Assembly (NCBI RefSeq): GCF_000241325.1
Contig: NZ_BAEI01000093.1
Coordinates: 1 to 52,975, forward strand
Length of the DNA: 52,975 nt
From: Gordonia polyisoprenivorans NBRC 16320 = JCM 10675
GTDB lineage: Bacteria > Actinomycetota > Actinomycetes > Mycobacteriales > Mycobacteriaceae
Reading direction: 5' to 3'
Shown here: piece by piece, positions 50,847 through 52,975 of the stretch
How the letters are laid out: each line of letters starts with the position of its first letter
Position numbering within the stretch: position 1 is the first letter of the stretch
Notes under the pieces: model-generated
Database searches by the model: none
What the model was told of the DNA's origin: nothing
The model's input: the letters and a program-made list of their open reading frames with translations, nothing else
Program-made: the position numbers and the translations under genes

Positions 50847-52423
50847 TGCAGGCCGGTGTCCTTGCTGCCGTAGGCCTCACGCAGGCGCGGTTTGACGACC
50901 TTGCCGCCGGCGTTGCGCGGTAGTTCGTCAACGATGACGAGGTCCTTGGGCTGCTTGAAGCGGGCCAGGTTCTCGTTCAGATAGGGCTCGAGCTCGTCGA
51001 GGGTGAGGTCGTCGGCGCCCTCGGCGAGCACGACGACGGCCACCGGGACCTCGCCCCACTTTTCGTGGGCGCGGCCGATGACGGCGGCCTCGGCGATCTT
51101 CTCATGGCCATAGAGCACGTTCTCCACCTCCGCGCAGTACACGTTCTCACCGCCGGAGATGATCATGTCCTTGGCCCGGTCGACGACAAAGAGGAAGCCG
51201 TCCTCGTCCTGACGGACGAGGTCTCCGGAGTGAAACCAGCCGCCGCGGAAGGCATCCGCGGTTGCCTGCGGGTTCTGCCAGTACCCCTTCATCAGATTGG
51301 GTCCGCGGTAGACGATCTCGCCGACCTCGCCGGGGGCGACGTCGTTCATCATCGGATCGACGATCCGGGCGGTCACCGCGGGCACCACCTTGCCGATCGA
51401 CCCGATCTTGCGCAGCGCGTCCTTGCCCTCGAGGACGCACGTGACCGGCGACATCTCGGTCTGCCCGAAAGCCGTCATGTTCAGCGCCTGCGGGAACGAC
51501 TCGTTCATCGCGTTGAGCACCGTGTCCGAAGCGGGTGCAGCACCCCAACTGATGGTGCGCAACTTGAGGTTTCGCGGCCGTACACGTTGGGCGGCACACA
51601 CCGCCTGCCACTGGGCCGGCACCATGAAGACCGACGTCGTGCCCTCCCGTTCGAGGGTGTCGAGCATGTCGTCGGGGTCGAACGCGCCGAGCGGGTGGAT
51701 CACGGCGGGAACTCCCCGGTAGAACACCGGCGCGAACGCGGCGATGCCGGCGATGTGGAAGATGGGTGGGACCACCGAGGCGACGTCGGCGTCGGAATGG
51801 TCCTGGGCCGCGGCGATCGTCGTCACCGCCTGCGCCTGCAGGTTCTGATGGGTCAGCATGGCGCCCTTGGGTTTTCCGGTGGTTCCCGAGGTGTACATGA
51901 TCAGTGCCACGGTGTCCTCGGGCACATCGATCTCGGGGAGATCGGCGGAGTCCTCGGCGATCAGATCGGCATAGTCGAGGTGGTCGGGAACCTCGCTGCC
52001 GCCGACGACGATCGTGTGGTCGATGCCGCCGGTGGAGGCGGCGGCCGCCTGGGTCAGGGGCGCGAGCAGGGTTTCGGTGACGATCACCCGTGCGCCACTG
52101 TCGGTGATGAGGTACCCCACCTCGGCGGGGCTCATCCGGATGTTGACCGGCACCGGAATCGCGCCGATCAGGTTGGCGCCCAACACCGCCTCGACGTACT
52201 CGGTGCGATTGAGCAGTGCCATCAGTACGCGGTCGCCGAAGCCGACGCCCCGCCGGGCCAGCGCCGCACCGAAGGCCCGGGAACGCTCATCGAGTTGCCG
52301 CCAGGTGGTGGTTTGGCCCAGGAACCGCAGCGCCGGGCGGTCGGGGGTCATGAAGGCGTGCCTGCGGACCTGGTTGTTCCAATGGTTGCGTCGCGAACGC
52401 AGGGGCTCGGTGGTCGCGGTCAT
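50843..52423 (-). CDS. fadD5: FadD5-type long-chain acyl-CoA ligase
   Basis: From ATG 52423 the protein has 526 residues with the full adenylate-forming set: P-loop ALIMYTSGTTGKPKGAMLTH, motif MTAFGQTEMSP, GGWFHSGDLVRQDEDGFLF and the C-terminal KDMIISGGENVYCAEVE with catalytic Lys near PRNAGGKVVKP. Its order and wording closely follow M. tuberculosis FadD5 (RRNHWNNQVRRHAFMTPDRP, QWQAVCAAQRVRPRNLKLR). It activates fatty acids to acyl-CoA. Genes of fadD5 type flank mce loci in mycobacteria; no mce genes are in view here. Extensions up to 52609 are not supported. Confidence 0.92.
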   Translation of the reverse strand: MTATTEPLRSRRNHWNNQVRRHAFMTPDRPALRFLGQTTTWRQLDERSRAFGAALARRGVGFGDRVLMALLNRTEYVEAVLGANLIGAIPVPVNIRMSPAEVGYLITDSGARVIVTETLLAPLTQAAAASTGGIDHTIVVGGSEVPDHLDYADLIAEDSADLPEIDVPEDTVALIMYTSGTTGKPKGAMLTHQNLQAQAVTTIAAAQDHSDADVASVVPPIFHIAGIAAFAPVFYRGVPAVIHPLGAFDPDDMLDTLEREGTTSVFMVPAQWQAVCAAQRVRPRNLKLRTISWGAAPASDTVLNAMNESFPQALNMTAFGQTEMSPVTCVLEGKDALRKIGSIGKVVPAVTARIVDPMMNDVAPGEVGEIVYRGPNLMKGYWQNPQATADAFRGGWFHSGDLVRQDEDGFLFVVDRAKDMIISGGENVYCAEVENVLYGHEKIAEAAVIGRAHEKWGEVPVAVVVLAEGADDLTLDELEPYLNENLARFKQPKDLVIVDELPRNAGGKVVKPRLREAYGSKDTGLH

Positions 52424-52704
52424 ACGCACTCTCCCTGTGATCATGGGTGCGCACGTCCACGCCAACTCCGCGTGCGCCCCGGTCGCGCTTGGTGTTCCCA
52501 TCACACAGTAGAGCGCGGCACGGATGCCGCGGGAGCGTTCGCTCGGCTTGGTGCCGACGACGGGTGTTTCGTCCGATCCCGGGCCCGACGCCACCACCGC
52601 GTGGTTCACAGGATACCCTAACCTAACTCACAGGGCGGGTGGTTCGGTGTGGCATGTCCGCCACGACGCGGCTCCGCCCCGACACCCATGGAACGGACAC
52701 GGAG
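52424..52704. other. Divergent intergenic region
   Basis: The region lies between fadD5 (minus) and the truncated methyltransferase gene (plus). It carries a candidate iron-box-like sequence at 52608-52626. No gene is seen; small frames here lack recognisable features. Confidence 0.45.
52608..52626. promoter_or_regulatory. Candidate DtxR/IdeR iron-box-like sequence
   Basis: ACAGGATACCCTAACCTAA matches the consensus TWAGGTWAGSCTWACCTWA at 15 of 19 positions by hand count, with one arm perfect (CCTAACCTAA) and the other poor. It sits 79 bases before the methyltransferase start. A half-site match is possible by chance. Confidence 0.35.
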
Positions 52705-52975
52705 ATGGTGCAGCAGACCACCAGGACGTCGATGGCGCGTGCGGTACTCGGCGAGGACAATTATCGACGTGCCATCCGGGTGCTCAACGAGCGCCGGCAA
52801 CGCCCGCGGGTCGGCCGTGTGCGCTTCGGTGATCTGCGCCGAACCCAACCGATCTGTCGCGAATACGGTTCGGCGCGTGGACGTCCCGTCGACCGGTACT
52901 ACATCGAGAATTTCCTGGCCGAGCACGGACGGCTGATCACGGGATCTGTTCTCGAGATCGGCGAACGCACCTATA
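52705..52975 (+). CDS. SAM-dependent methyltransferase, N-terminus (cut by window end)
   Basis: ATG 52705 follows CGGAG and opens a frame that runs off the window. The 90 visible residues include RVRFGDLRRTQPICREYGSA, RGRPVDRYYIENFLAEHG and SVLEIGERTY at the end. That is the entry to class I methyltransferases that begin with the DLRR..P.S..fG..RG.PiDRYYIE motif and the glycine-rich motif I (VLEIGxxTY). These are often beside glycosyltransferases. The rest of the protein cannot be seen. Confidence 0.7.
   Translation, partial: MVQQTTRTSMARAVLGEDNYRRAIRVLNERRQRPRVGRVRFGDLRRTQPICREYGSARGRPVDRYYIENFLAEHGRLITGSVLEIGERTY

Noticed and set aside
1..52975. tRNA, rRNA or CRISPR array
   Set aside because: No cloverleaf-like or repeat-spacer structure was seen in the intergenic gaps that were read; this was a reading by eye, not a covariance search.
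1..52975. Insertion sequences or phage genes
   Set aside because: No transposase, integrase or phage-type protein was recognised. The two pseudogenes are explained without a mobile element, although one could have been lost.

Overview
The window is GC-rich DNA with dense, often overlapping genes, GTG starts and several start codons with no obvious ribosome binding site. The gene content points to a mycolate-type actinobacterium (order Mycobacteriales, for example Gordonia or a relative). Pointers are a FadD5-type acyl-CoA ligase, FadB2, mycothiol-linked DinB-fold proteins, an LGFP-repeat lipoprotein and a rol-type resorcinol operon. The genus is an inference from gene families, not from an alignment.

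Region 1 (about 0.5-10.9 kb) is a metal-stress block. A ChrB-like protein, a PAP2 phosphatase and an MFS transporter form a tight operon with no ChrA chromate transporter in view. Next is a copper module: a CopRS-like two-component system (minus strand) diverges from a small SHOCT membrane protein and a P1B-type ATPase with an unusual Cys-Pro-Asp metal motif. An exported multicopper oxidase follows. A membrane-anchored cupredoxin and a second SHOCT protein converge on it from the minus strand. Two near-identical tandem sites (CTTCA-N6-CTTCA) lie in the two control regions of this module and match the layout of the Corynebacterium CopR box. A GTACCC/GGGTAC palindrome sits just upstream of the oxidase.

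Region 2 (about 11-19 kb) is looser. It holds two unrecognised proteins, an ArsR-SRPBCC-DinB operon with a perfect operator palindrome, a GyrI-like protein, a DUF1772/AraC divergent pair and a thioesterase. Two decayed gene remnants lie here: the 3' end of a HAD hydrolase and a broken adenylate-forming enzyme.

Region 3 (about 19-30.5 kb) contains an SDR, a TPR protein and a second ArsR cluster with two RibD/DHFR-like proteins and an SRPBCC protein. It also has a large flippase-like membrane protein with an embedded degenerate kinase-like segment. A 14-helix-type MFS exporter follows, with five helically phased CTGTCG repeats upstream, and then more SRPBCC proteins.

Region 4 (30.5-37.2 kb) holds ilvD, an AraC regulator whose start overlaps the ilvD end, and a resorcinol/hydroxyquinol operon in the order hydroxylase, maleylacetate reductase, hydroxyquinol dioxygenase. 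The hydroxylase reading frame is broken by one in-frame TAG, so the pathway is probably blocked at its first step unless this is an assembly error.

Region 5 (37-53 kb) looks like ordinary chromosome. It contains an ABC-F ATPase, an ammonium transporter with Glu in place of the first pore His, a pentapeptide-repeat protein, an LGFP lipoprotein and a HAD phosphatase. It also has a phosphoribosyltransferase, a third ArsR-SRPBCC pair with its own palindrome, a YihY/BrkB membrane protein, an HpnE-like oxidoreductase, a PdxK/ThiD-type kinase, fadB2, fadD5 and the start of a methyltransferase cut by the window end. No rRNA, tRNA, CRISPR array or intact mobile element was seen.
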